A program made the position numbers and the translations under genes. DNA of 16,865 nucleotides from a bacterium (GTDB lineage Bacteria; Desulfobacterota; Binatia; UBA12015), in NCBI GenBank assembly GCA_018970825.1, contig JAGWVP010000006.1, positions 1-16,865 of the forward strand. The letters are read 5' to 3'. Below are positions 9,290-16,725 of this stretch, one piece after another. Position 1 is the stretch's first letter, and each line of letters begins with the position of its first letter. The notes below the pieces were generated by a model. It did no database searches. It worked only from the letters and a program-made list of their open reading frames with translations, and was not told where the DNA came from.

Positions 9290-10141
9290 GTGCGGCGGCT
9301 GAGATCGCTTCTCGCCGAGCCCCTGCTGCACTTCCTGCTGCTCGGGGCGGCCCTCTTCGCGGTGTACCGTCGCGTCGCGCCCGGCGGCGAGTCGCGCCGC
9401 ATCGTGCTGCGGGCGCCGCAGGTCGCGGGGATCGCCGACGAGTTCCGATCGACCTGGGGTCGCGAGCCCTCCGCGGCGGAGCTCGACGCGCTGGTCGAGT
9501 CCGCCGTCCGCGACGAGATCGCCTGGCGCGAGGGCGTCGCGCTGGGGCTCGACCGCGACGACCCGGTGATCCGGCGCCGCGTTCGCCAGAAGCTCGAGGT
9601 CATGACCGAGGAGTCGCTCGCAGCGCCTCCGCCCGGCGACCGCGAACTCGAAGCCTGGCTGGCCGGCCATCCCGACGCCTTCCGCCGGCCCGCGAGGGTG
9701 ACCTGGCAGCAGGTACTGGTCGCGCCGGGCGACGGGCGAGGCGTCGACGTCGACGGGCGGACGGCGGCGATCCGGGCCGCGCTCGCGCGCGGCGAGCCGG
9801 CCGTGTCCCTCGGCGAGAACACGCTCCTTCCGCGGCGCGGCGACGACGTCGGGCTCGACCTCGTCGCGCGCGATTTCGGGCCCGGGTTCGCCGAGTCGCT
9901 CGGTGGGCTGCCGCTCGGCGAGTGGAGCGGCCCGGTCGCGTCGGGGGTCGGGCTCCACCTGGTGCGCGTCGAGCGGCGCACGCCGGCCTCGATGCCGCCG
10001 CTCGAGGAAGTGCGCGCCGCGGTCGCCCGCGAACTCGAGGCGGATCGACGCCGGCGCGCCCTCGAGGAGAGCTACCGTCGGCTGCGGGCGGAGTACGACG
10101 TCGTCGTCGAGACGGCGCCGGCAGCGGGAGCCGGGGAGTGA
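9290..10141 (+). CDS. PpiC-type peptidyl-prolyl cis-trans isomerase, membrane-anchored
   Basis: A 283-residue protein beginning at GTG 9290. No ATG, GTG or TTG precedes it in frame back to the DUF3604 stop, and there is no clear Shine-Dalgarno site. EPLLHFLLLGAALFAVY (residues 10-26) is a single N-terminal membrane anchor. A SurA-like helical region follows (51-110). The parvulin-like part starts near DRELEAWLAGHPDAF (117-131). The PpiC tail signature is clear at 196-225: FGPGFAESL, LPLGEWSGPV, GLHLVRV. The middle of the parvulin domain is less typical, so isomerase activity may be weak and chaperone function may dominate. The last bases overlap the next ATG (TGATG), so it is translationally coupled to the HupE-like gene. 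It probably assists folding of an envelope partner from the same cluster. Confidence 0.85.
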   Translation: MRRLRSLLAEPLLHFLLLGAALFAVYRRVAPGGESRRIVLRAPQVAGIADEFRSTWGREPSAAELDALVESAVRDEIAWREGVALGLDRDDPVIRRRVRQKLEVMTEESLAAPPPGDRELEAWLAGHPDAFRRPARVTWQQVLVAPGDGRGVDVDGRTAAIRAALARGEPAVSLGENTLLPRRGDDVGLDLVARDFGPGFAESLGGLPLGEWSGPVASGVGLHLVRVERRTPASMPPLEEVRAAVARELEADRRRRALEESYRRLRAEYDVVVETAPAAGAGE

Positions 10142-11235
10142 TGACTTCGCGGCGGGTCGTCCACGCGCCTTCGGCGGGGGCCCGTGTCGTGCCCGGGTCG
10201 CGGAATCTCGTGGCGGCCCTCGCGATCGCGCTCCTCGGGTCGCTGCTGCTCGCGCTGCTCGCGTTGCCGTCGTCGGCCCGGGCCGACGACCTGCGCCCCG
10301 CCTACCTGCAGCTCGTCGAACGGGCCGACGACACCTGGGACGTGTCGTGGAAGGTCCCCGCGATCGACGAGACGACGACGCTCGCGATCCGGCCGGAGTT
10401 CCCTCCCGGGACCGAGGTGGTGACCCCGGTGCGCCGGGCCTGGGCGGAGGGCACCGCGATGCTCGGCTGGACGGTCCGGGTTCCCGGCGGACTCGCCGGG
10501 CGCACGGTCGAGATCCCGGGGCTCTCGTCGAGTCGCACGGAGGTGATCGCCCGGATCGTGCGTCGCGACGGGAGCGAGCACGTGGAACGCATCTCGCCGG
10601 CCGCGCCCGTGCTCGCCGTCGGCTCGGAGCCGGGCTCCCCCGAGGTCGCTCGAACCTACGGCCGGCTCGGGGTGGAGCACATCCTGGGCAGCCTCGACCA
10701 CCTCTTGTTCCTGCTGTCGCTCTGCCTGCTGGTCGGCGACGGCCGGCAACTGGTCGCGACGATCACCGCCTTCACCCTCGCACACAGCATCACGCTCGGC
10801 CTGGCCGCCCTCGGCTTGCTCGACGTCCCGCGGCCGCCGATCGAAGCCGCGATCGCGCTCAGCATCGCCATCGTCGCGGCCGAGATCGTGCGCGCGGCGC
10901 GGGGTCGCCCCGGCGCGGCCGAGCGCCGCCCGTGGTTGCTCGCGTTCGCGTTCGGCCTGCTGCACGGGCTCGGTTTCGCCGCGGCGCTGGCCGAGGTCGG
11001 GCTGCCGCGGGCGTCGATCCCTGTGGCGCTTCTGTTCTTCAACCTGGGAGTCGAGGCGGGCCAACTCGCCTTCGTCGCGCTCGTCTTCACCGTCCATCGG
11101 CTGACCGAGGCGCTCGCGCTCCGGATGCGGTGGTCGAGCGGCGCCGCGCTCCGCGTCGGCGCGGCCTACGCGATCGGTGCGTTCGCGAGCGCGTGGGTGT
11201 TCGAGCGCGTCGCCGGCTTCTGGCGCGCGGGCTGA
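10141..11235 (+). CDS. HupE/UreJ family membrane protein
   Basis: A 364-residue protein from ATG 10141, one base inside the isomerase stop, with GGGGAG just upstream. A long signal peptide ends near ARA at 46-48. Residues ~49-170 form a soluble, beta-rich extracytoplasmic domain. From ~176 on there are about six to seven hydrophobic segments. H180-X5-D186-H187 (HILGSLDH) is the HX5DH motif known from nickel permease-type HupE. FTLAHSITLG (H215), LLHGLGFA (H275) and FFNLGVEAGQL are further family marks. The second HupE motif (FHGxAHGxE) is only partly kept and lacks the final glutamate. Classical HupE moves nickel across the inner membrane. This larger branch, with its N-terminal domain, is not characterised, and metal transport is inferred. 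Confidence 0.87.
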   Translation: MTSRRVVHAPSAGARVVPGSRNLVAALAIALLGSLLLALLALPSSARADDLRPAYLQLVERADDTWDVSWKVPAIDETTTLAIRPEFPPGTEVVTPVRRAWAEGTAMLGWTVRVPGGLAGRTVEIPGLSSSRTEVIARIVRRDGSEHVERISPAAPVLAVGSEPGSPEVARTYGRLGVEHILGSLDHLLFLLSLCLLVGDGRQLVATITAFTLAHSITLGLAALGLLDVPRPPIEAAIALSIAIVAAEIVRAARGRPGAAERRPWLLAFAFGLLHGLGFAAALAEVGLPRASIPVALLFFNLGVEAGQLAFVALVFTVHRLTEALALRMRWSSGAALRVGAAYAIGAFASAWVFERVAGFWRAG

Positions 11236-11250
11236 GGCCCGAGGCGCGAT

Positions 11251-11424
11251 TCAGGGGGCGCCGAAGCCCGCGAAGAGGTCCTCGACCGCCGGATCGAGGT
11301 CGGTCAGGAGCGGTCGTCCACGGACGAGCGGGGAATCGCGCGCGAGAGGCACGCCGGCCATGGCAGGGAGCGCCAGTCGAGGACGCTTGCGAGCGGTCGT
11401 CGCCCGTGTGCAGGAGTCGGCCAT
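11251..11424 (-). CDS. Small hypothetical ORF or remnant between plus-strand genes
   Basis: The stretch could encode 57 residues from ATG 11424, or 36 from ATG 11361. The C-terminal part (DSPLVRGRPLLTDLDPAVED) has strong G/C preference at third codon positions and reads like real protein. There is no Shine-Dalgarno site, its ATG overlaps the MBL gene start on the opposite strand, and I recognise no family. It may be the tail of a deleted gene or chance. Otherwise these bases are the spacer between the HupE-like and MBL genes. Confidence 0.2.
   Translation of the reverse strand: MADSCTRATTARKRPRLALPAMAGVPLARDSPLVRGRPLLTDLDPAVEDLFAGFGAP
11412..11416 (+). promoter_or_regulatory. Ribosome binding site of the MBL-fold gene
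   Basis: AGGAG lies six bases before ATG 11423. It favours this start over an in-frame ATG at 11360 that would add 21 residues. Both ATGs sit in the same 10-base repeat CGGCCATGGC, exactly 63 bases apart. Confidence 0.6.
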
Positions 11425-12682
11425 GGCGAAGCACGACGACGACCGTGTCCCCGACTCGCTCACCCGGTCCGCGCGCCCGCGCAAGGCGCGCGAGATCGCA
11501 CCCGGCATCCACTTCCTCGCGGGCTTCGGCAACACGACCTTCGTCGTCGGACGAGAGGCGGTCGCGGTCGTCGATCCCGGGCTCTTCGCGAGCGGGCCGC
11601 GGGTGGTCGAGGAACTCCGAGGGATCACCGACCTGCCGGTGCGCTGGGTGATCTACACGCACGGCCACTACGACCACGCCTTCGGCACGCCGGCGCTGCT
11701 CGAGGACGCCGAGGCGCGCGGGCACGCCGCACCCGGGATCGTCGGGCACGTGAACGTGGCGCGTCGCTTCGCGCGCTACGCGAAGACGGCGGGGCACCTC
11801 GCCAAGACCTTCGACTTCCAGTTCGCGAGTTGGGGCCCGGGCGGCGGCGACGTCGTTCGCCGTGCGCGCTACTGCCCGCCGACCGTCGAGTTCACCGACG
11901 CGATCACGCTCGACGGACTCGGCGGCCGCCCGATCGAGTGCCGCCACGGACTCGGCGAGACCGACGACCACGCCTGGGTCTGGGTGCCCGACGCGCGCGT
12001 CGTGGTGGGCGGCGACTTCATCGTGTCGTCGCTGCCGAACGCCGGGACGCCGTTCCGGGTGCAGCGCTACGTGCTCGAGTGGGCGGAGGCGCTGGAGGCG
12101 ATGGCCGCGGTCTCGCCGCTCGCGGTCGTGAGCGGCCACGGCGGTGTCTACACCGAGGACGCGACCGAGATGCTCGCGACGACCGCCCGCGCGCTCCGCT
12201 GGCTCGACGCGGAGGTCGTGCGACGCATCAACGAGGGCCAGTGGCAGGAGCAGATCCTCGCCGAGGTCGAGCTGCCGGCGGACCTCGCCGGGAGCCCGTA
12301 CCTCCAGCCGCTCTACGGCTGCACCGCGTTCGCGGTACGCGACCTGCTCCGCCGCTACATGGGCTGGTACGACGGCAACCCGTCGATGCTGTTTCCGTCG
12401 ACGCGCGCCTCGATCGCCCGCGAGGTCGTGGACCTCGCGGGCGGCGTCGACGCGATCCTGCGGCGCGCGGACGAGCTCGCGCGCGGCGGCGCCGCCGAGC
12501 AGCAGCGCGCGCTCCACCTGGTCGACTTCGCGATCCACGACGGCCGCGAGAAGGTCGCCGAGGCGAGGCGCCGCAAGGCGGACCTGCTCGAGGCGCGCGC
12601 CTCGGGCGAGCGCTCCTTCGTCGCGGGCAACGTGCTTCGGTCGGCCGCGGTGCTCGAGCGGGAGGCCGTCGGCAAGGCCTGA
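11423..12682 (+). CDS. MBL-fold metallo-hydrolase with alkyl sulfatase dimerisation domain
   Basis: A 419-residue protein with AGGAG six bases before ATG 11423. The metallo-beta-lactamase fold is shown by VVDPG, the metal motif THGHYDH (H80, H82, D84, H85), GETDDH (E179), VVGGDF (D198) and SGHGG (H239). Residues ~290-400 match the alkyl-sulfatase dimerisation domain, including YMGWYDGNPS (312-321) and a following helical repeat rich in Ala and Glu. SdsA1-type enzymes use this architecture to hydrolyse alkyl sulfate esters. Unlike SdsA1 it has no signal peptide, and it ends without the C-terminal SCP2-like domain, so it would act in the cytoplasm. Sulfatase or other ester hydrolysis is inferred. 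A 187-base gap separates it from the HupE-like gene, so it may have its own promoter. Confidence 0.86.
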   Translation: MAKHDDDRVPDSLTRSARPRKAREIAPGIHFLAGFGNTTFVVGREAVAVVDPGLFASGPRVVEELRGITDLPVRWVIYTHGHYDHAFGTPALLEDAEARGHAAPGIVGHVNVARRFARYAKTAGHLAKTFDFQFASWGPGGGDVVRRARYCPPTVEFTDAITLDGLGGRPIECRHGLGETDDHAWVWVPDARVVVGGDFIVSSLPNAGTPFRVQRYVLEWAEALEAMAAVSPLAVVSGHGGVYTEDATEMLATTARALRWLDAEVVRRINEGQWQEQILAEVELPADLAGSPYLQPLYGCTAFAVRDLLRRYMGWYDGNPSMLFPSTRASIAREVVDLAGGVDAILRRADELARGGAAEQQRALHLVDFAIHDGREKVAEARRRKADLLEARASGERSFVAGNVLRSAAVLEREAVGKA

Positions 12683-12723
12683 GCGGGTCCCGGGCTCGCT
12701 CGAGGGGGTCCGGCGTCGGAGGC

Positions 12724-12741
12724 CGGCCGGATTTCCGGCCG
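12724..12741 (+). terminator. Hairpin after the MBL-fold gene
   Basis: CGGCCGGA and TCCGGCCG are perfect inverted repeats separated by two T residues. In RNA this is a very G+C-rich stem with a small ATTT-type loop. It begins 41 bases after the stop at 12682 and before the promoter-like sequence of the next gene. No T-tract follows. Confidence 0.45.
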
Positions 12742-12758
12742 TTCGAGGGAAACAGTGG

Positions 12759-12788
12759 TTGACTCCGCTTTCGTCGTCGAACTATCCC
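12759..12788 (+). promoter_or_regulatory. Candidate sigma-70-type promoter for the large secreted protein
   Basis: TTGACT at 12759-12764 closely matches a -35 box. A TATCCC hexamer starts at 12783, 18 bases on, and matches the first three -10 positions. Transcription would begin near 12795, giving a leader of about 45 bases. Such A/T-rich boxes stand out in this DNA. Confidence 0.4.
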
Positions 12789-12817
12789 GGTCCGGACGCC
12801 GGGACGAGGAGTCCCGG
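12785..12817 (+). promoter_or_regulatory. Mutually exclusive hairpins before the start of the large secreted protein
   Basis: CCGGGAC (12799-12805) pairs perfectly with GTCCCGG (12811-12817) around a 5-base loop. The first part of that arm could instead pair with TCCCGG at 12785-12790. The second hairpin ends 7 bases before the ribosome binding site at 12824-12833 (GAGGAAAGGA). It could affect mRNA stability or translation. If transcription starts near 12795, only the second hairpin is in the RNA. Confidence 0.3.
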
Positions 12818-12823
12818 CCCCCC

Positions 12824-12833
12824 GAGGAAAGGA
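12824..12833 (+). promoter_or_regulatory. Ribosome binding site deciding a GTG start
   Basis: GAGGAAAGGA lies six bases before GTG 12840. It selects this codon although the same frame is open for hundreds of bases upstream through the MBL gene. Confidence 0.6.
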
Positions 12834-12839
12834 ATTCGC

Positions 12840-15800
12840 GTGCACGACCACGATCTTCCCACGACCTCCCGCCGGTTCGCCCTGCACCCCCCGGGGAGGT
12901 CGCTCGCCTCGAAGTTGCCGGCTCTCGGCCTGCTCGGACTCGTCGCGTTCGCGGCACTGCACGCGACCGGCACGCCGCCCGCCTCGGTCGTGACGCCCGC
13001 CGTGGCGGCCACGCCGAAGCCGAAGCCCACGCCCTGTGCCCCGGCGCGCTGGGTCGTCTCGGGGACGCCGCTCGTGACCGGTGCCGCGATCGCGACCGAC
13101 GCACTCGTTCTCGGGACGACGACGGCTTCCGTCGAGTCCGGCTGCGCGCCGGTCGAGATCAAGCCGCGCGCGAGCGCCCGGGGCACGCGGGTGAGCGCCA
13201 AGTGGACGAACTGCAGCGGCCTTCCCGGCACGACGCGACTGACCGCCTCGATCGACGCCGCCTGCACGCTCGTGTCCGGCAAGTTCGCGAACGGCAAGGC
13301 GAAGGTCCGTCGTTCGTTCACGGCGACGAAATCCTCGTGCGGCGACGGCGTCGTCGACACCGGCGGCGGGGAGGAATGCGACGGCGGCGCGGGTTGCGCG
13401 GCGGGATCGACCTGCACGGCGAGTTGCACCTGCGAGTCGACGGCGCCGAACCAGCCCCCCGTCGCGGGGGTGGCGGCCCCGATCGGAGCGTCGGTGTTCG
13501 AGATCGTGCTCTTCGACGGAACCTCCTCGACGGATCCGGACGGCGACCCGCTGGTGGCGACCTGGGATTTCGGCGACGGGACGGCCGGGGCAGGACTCGA
13601 GACGGCTCACGCGTATGCCGAACCCGGCGTCTACTCGGTCCGCCTCACGGTCGGTGACGGCCGCGGCGGGATCGACAGCGCGGAGACCACGGTTTCGATC
13701 GCCGCGGGGCCTGCGCCCGGGGCGACGGTGCCCGCGACCGGCCGGGTTCGCACGGTCGGCGGCGCGCCGCTCGGCGGCGTGACCGTCAGCCTCGTCGGGT
13801 CCTCGACGACCGCCGTGACGAACTTCGCGGGCGAGGTCACGATCGACGTGCCGACCCTCGTGCCCGTGCGGCTGCAACTCGGCCGGTACGACCATGCCGA
13901 ACAGGTGGTCGAGATCACCATCCCGAGCGGCTCGGATTCCGCCTACTTCGAGAGGACGCTCCAGCCGCGCGAGGCGAGCCAGGCCTTCGATTCGTCGGCC
14001 GGCGGTTCGCTGGACGGCAAGGACGGCGCCCGCGTCACGTTCCCCGCCGGCGGAGTCGTCGACTCCTCCGGCGCACCCTTCGTCGGCACGGCCTTCGTCG
14101 CGATGACCCCGGTCGATCCGACGCAGCATCCCGATGCCTTCCCCGGCTCCTTCGCGGGGTACTCTCCGGGGCTGGGAGCCGGCCTGCTGTTGAGTTACGG
14201 CACCGTCGAGTTCGTCATCACGGACTCTTCGGGCAACCGCCTGAACCTCGCACCGGGGAACGCGGCGACCATCGAGATCCCGATCTACGCGAGCGTGCAT
14301 CCCGACGGTACGCCGATCCTGGTCGGCGACGTCGTGCCGCTCTGGACGCTCGACGAGCGGACGGGAACCTGGATCCAGGAGGGAACGGGCATCGTCGTGG
14401 CCGCGGCTTCGTCCCCCTCGGGACTCGCGCTCCGCGCGACGGTTTCCCACTTCTCGTGGTTCAACTGCGACGCCTGGATCGGACAGTTCTACTATCCGAA
14501 GCCGAAGTGCCTCGTCGACACGAACTTCGACGGCGTGCTCGAGGACCTGACCGGCACCGGCTATTGCTGGCACGCCGGGACCGGTCCGGAGCAGCCCGAC
14601 GACGGCTTCTTCCAGGGCAAGTCGTCTCCCTCGGCGACGACCCCGTCCGTCTTCCCGGCCTTCGCCGTCCAGGAGTCGGCGCCCTCGGCCGGCGGGACCA
14701 TCCTCCAGATCCCGGCCGGCATCGGGGTGCGCTGGCGCTCGACCGCCCTGAACGGCCTGCTCGCGAGCAAGAAGATCCTGCGCAACGGGATCGAATTGCC
14801 CGGTGGCATCGTGAGCGGCCCGTCGGGCGTGGAAGAGGAGATCGTAATCGTCCTCGAGCCCGTGGCGAACGGGCCTGCGACTCCGATCACGTTGCCCCAT
14901 GACGCCACCTACACGCTGCTCGCCAACGAGCCCCAGCAGTTCAGGTTCGACCTGGCAGCCGGGGCGATCGTCGGGGTCGGCTTTCAGGAGACCGGCTTCA
15001 GCCAGGCCATCGGGACCGTCATCGTGCTCGGGCCCGGTGGAGTGACCTTCGGGCCCTGGAACTTCCTCGGAAGCGCGATCTCGGGCGGCACGTTCACGGC
15101 CCCGACCGCGGGCGAGTACCGGGTCGTCGTGAACGGCACCGGGACCGACTACCGGCTGATCGTCGACAACGGGTCCATCTTCCCGCTGCTGGTCTCGAGC
15201 GACCCGGTGGACGGCGCGACCGGCGTCGCGCGGAGCGTCGTTCCGAGTTTCACCTTCTCCAGGAGCCTCGACCCCGTCGCGGTGACGGACGCCAACTTCT
15301 GGATCATCGACCCGACCGGTCGTCGACCCGGCACCGTCGTGGTGAGCGGATCCGAGGTGAGCATCACCCCGGATGCCCCCCTCCCCGCGGGGACCTCGGT
15401 GAGCGTCATCGCCCGCACCTATCCGCCGTTCCTCGCCGACAACGGGGTCGGCCTGGTCGAGAACGAGGTGATCACGTTCCAGACCGTGGACCTCCCGCTC
15501 GCGGTCTCAGGCATCGGCCGCCGCGGGCAGCGCCCGGTGGTCGCGGTGCGCCCCGACGGGACCGCCACCGCCCACTGGCAGAATCGGTCCGGGGAGAACG
15601 ACGCGTTCCGGCCGGGCGGCAGCTTCAGCGCGGTCGAAGCGGTTTACGCTCCAGCCGACGGCTGGTCGTGGCCCGAGGTCGTCGGCGAGCGACAGGCCCC
15701 TGCCGCGCTCGCCGTCAACGCCTCGGGCGAGATGCTCGAGATCCTGCGCAGGGAGACCAGCCTGGGACTGGGTTTCGACGACCTCGCGGCGCGCCGACAG

Positions 15801-16715
15801 ACGTCGGGCGCGGCCTGGGGCTCGGTGGTCGCGGTCGAGAACCTGTCGGCCGCGCAGGCGTCGACTTCGCCGGACCTGGCGGCCGTCCTCGACGACGACG
15901 GCAACGCGACCGTCGCCTGGTTCGAGGACGGGACGAACCGGTTGTGGGTCAACCGGTGGCCCGCGGGGGGAACGTGGGGAACTCCGGTGGAGGTCTCGTC
16001 GTCGGTCTCCTCCGCCTCGGGCGACCTGCCGCCTCCCTCCCTGTCGGTGAACCACGACGGGTACGTCGTGCTCGGATGGGTCGACGGCGGGGCGGCGCTC
16101 GTGCAGCGTCACCTTCCCGGCTTCGGGTGGACGTCCTCCGAGATCATTGCCGCCGGCGCCGGGACGGTCGTCGACCTGCGGGTCGCGATCGACGTCTCGG
16201 GCAACGTGGTCGCCGTCTTCAACGAAGGCGGGACGATCCGCGCCCGGCTGCGCTCGGCCTCGACCGGCACCTGGGGCTCCGCGGTCGACCTCGGCTCCGA
16301 CACGACCTCGGCCTCGGGCGGACTCCGCAAGCAGCGGCTCGCGCTCGGCATCTCGCAGCTCGGCGTCGCCTTCATGGCGGGCATCGACGCTTCGACCAAC
16401 GAGGTCTATGCCCGCCGCTTCGCTCCGGACGGCGGGGCGGGGACCTGGGAGTCGCCGGTCACCGTCCTCGCCTCGGGCATCGGTGTCGAGGTCGGCGTCG
16501 ACGCGGCGGGCAACGCCATCGTCGCCGCCCGCAGCGGCGTCTACGGCGGGATGACCCATCGCGAGTTCACCACGACGAGCGGATGGCTCCCGGCGACCGG
16601 GACCGAGGTCCCGAGTTTCTTCGGCGAGGGGCAATGGGCTCTCGCGATGGGAGCCGACGGGCCGGCCGTCGCCGTCGCCGACGACGAGTCGCGGATCCAG
16701 GCCGCGCACTTCTGA
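12840..16715 (+). CDS. Large secreted multidomain protein (Cys-rich repeat, PKD, Big_5, beta-propeller)
   Basis: A 1291-residue protein from GTG 12840. Residues 26-40 form a signal core (LPALGLLGLVAFAAL), followed by a Pro/Lys/Thr linker. Residues ~65-165 are an unassigned beta domain with paired cysteines. A Myxococcus-type Cys-rich repeat starts at C167 (CGDGVVD, EECDGG). A PKD domain spans ~204-287 (SSTDPDGDPLVATWDFGDG). A carboxypeptidase regulatory-like domain lies at ~297-375 (VPATGRVRTVGGAPLGGV), followed by a ZU5/FAM171-like region (GARVTFPAGG). Residues ~700-780 resemble a PPC-like sandwich. A Big_5 Ig-like domain spans ~785-882 (SSDPVDGATGVA). From ~883 on there are about seven and a half repeats with D.(S/A)GN.(V/I) strands and W-G-x-x-V ends, a predicted beta-propeller. 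No catalytic motif or C-terminal sorting signal was seen. A cell-surface binding or adhesion role is inferred. Confidence 0.85.
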   Translation: MHDHDLPTTSRRFALHPPGRSLASKLPALGLLGLVAFAALHATGTPPASVVTPAVAATPKPKPTPCAPARWVVSGTPLVTGAAIATDALVLGTTTASVESGCAPVEIKPRASARGTRVSAKWTNCSGLPGTTRLTASIDAACTLVSGKFANGKAKVRRSFTATKSSCGDGVVDTGGGEECDGGAGCAAGSTCTASCTCESTAPNQPPVAGVAAPIGASVFEIVLFDGTSSTDPDGDPLVATWDFGDGTAGAGLETAHAYAEPGVYSVRLTVGDGRGGIDSAETTVSIAAGPAPGATVPATGRVRTVGGAPLGGVTVSLVGSSTTAVTNFAGEVTIDVPTLVPVRLQLGRYDHAEQVVEITIPSGSDSAYFERTLQPREASQAFDSSAGGSLDGKDGARVTFPAGGVVDSSGAPFVGTAFVAMTPVDPTQHPDAFPGSFAGYSPGLGAGLLLSYGTVEFVITDSSGNRLNLAPGNAATIEIPIYASVHPDGTPILVGDVVPLWTLDERTGTWIQEGTGIVVAAASSPSGLALRATVSHFSWFNCDAWIGQFYYPKPKCLVDTNFDGVLEDLTGTGYCWHAGTGPEQPDDGFFQGKSSPSATTPSVFPAFAVQESAPSAGGTILQIPAGIGVRWRSTALNGLLASKKILRNGIELPGGIVSGPSGVEEEIVIVLEPVANGPATPITLPHDATYTLLANEPQQFRFDLAAGAIVGVGFQETGFSQAIGTVIVLGPGGVTFGPWNFLGSAISGGTFTAPTAGEYRVVVNGTGTDYRLIVDNGSIFPLLVSSDPVDGATGVARSVVPSFTFSRSLDPVAVTDANFWIIDPTGRRPGTVVVSGSEVSITPDAPLPAGTSVSVIARTYPPFLADNGVGLVENEVITFQTVDLPLAVSGIGRRGQRPVVAVRPDGTATAHWQNRSGENDAFRPGGSFSAVEAVYAPADGWSWPEVVGERQAPAALAVNASGEMLEILRRETSLGLGFDDLAARRQTSGAAWGSVVAVENLSAAQASTSPDLAAVLDDDGNATVAWFEDGTNRLWVNRWPAGGTWGTPVEVSSSVSSASGDLPPPSLSVNHDGYVVLGWVDGGAALVQRHLPGFGWTSSEIIAAGAGTVVDLRVAIDVSGNVVAVFNEGGTIRARLRSASTGTWGSAVDLGSDTTSASGGLRKQRLALGISQLGVAFMAGIDASTNEVYARRFAPDGGAGTWESPVTVLASGIGVEVGVDAAGNAIVAARSGVYGGMTHREFTTTSGWLPATGTEVPSFFGEGQWALAMGADGPAVAVADDESRIQAAHF

Positions 16716-16725
16716 GAAGGTCGGA

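Noticed and set aside
6976..9981. 1001-codon open frame on the minus strand
   Set aside because: It is a shadow of the DUF3604 and isomerase genes; composition is repetitive and no motif is seen.
12144..12839. In-frame extension upstream of the large secreted protein
   Set aside because: It overlaps the MBL gene in another frame and is Arg/Ser-rich. The GTG at 12840 has the ribosome binding site and precedes a signal peptide.
12840..12878. Twin-arginine signal in the large secreted protein (TSRRFAL)
   Set aside because: The hydrophobic core starts too far downstream and the residues after RR do not fit the consensus well. An ordinary Sec signal is more likely.
12228..14900. 890-codon open frame on the minus strand
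   Set aside because: It crosses the MBL gene, a promoter-like region and the secreted protein gene in antisense, with biased Arg/Gly/Asp composition.
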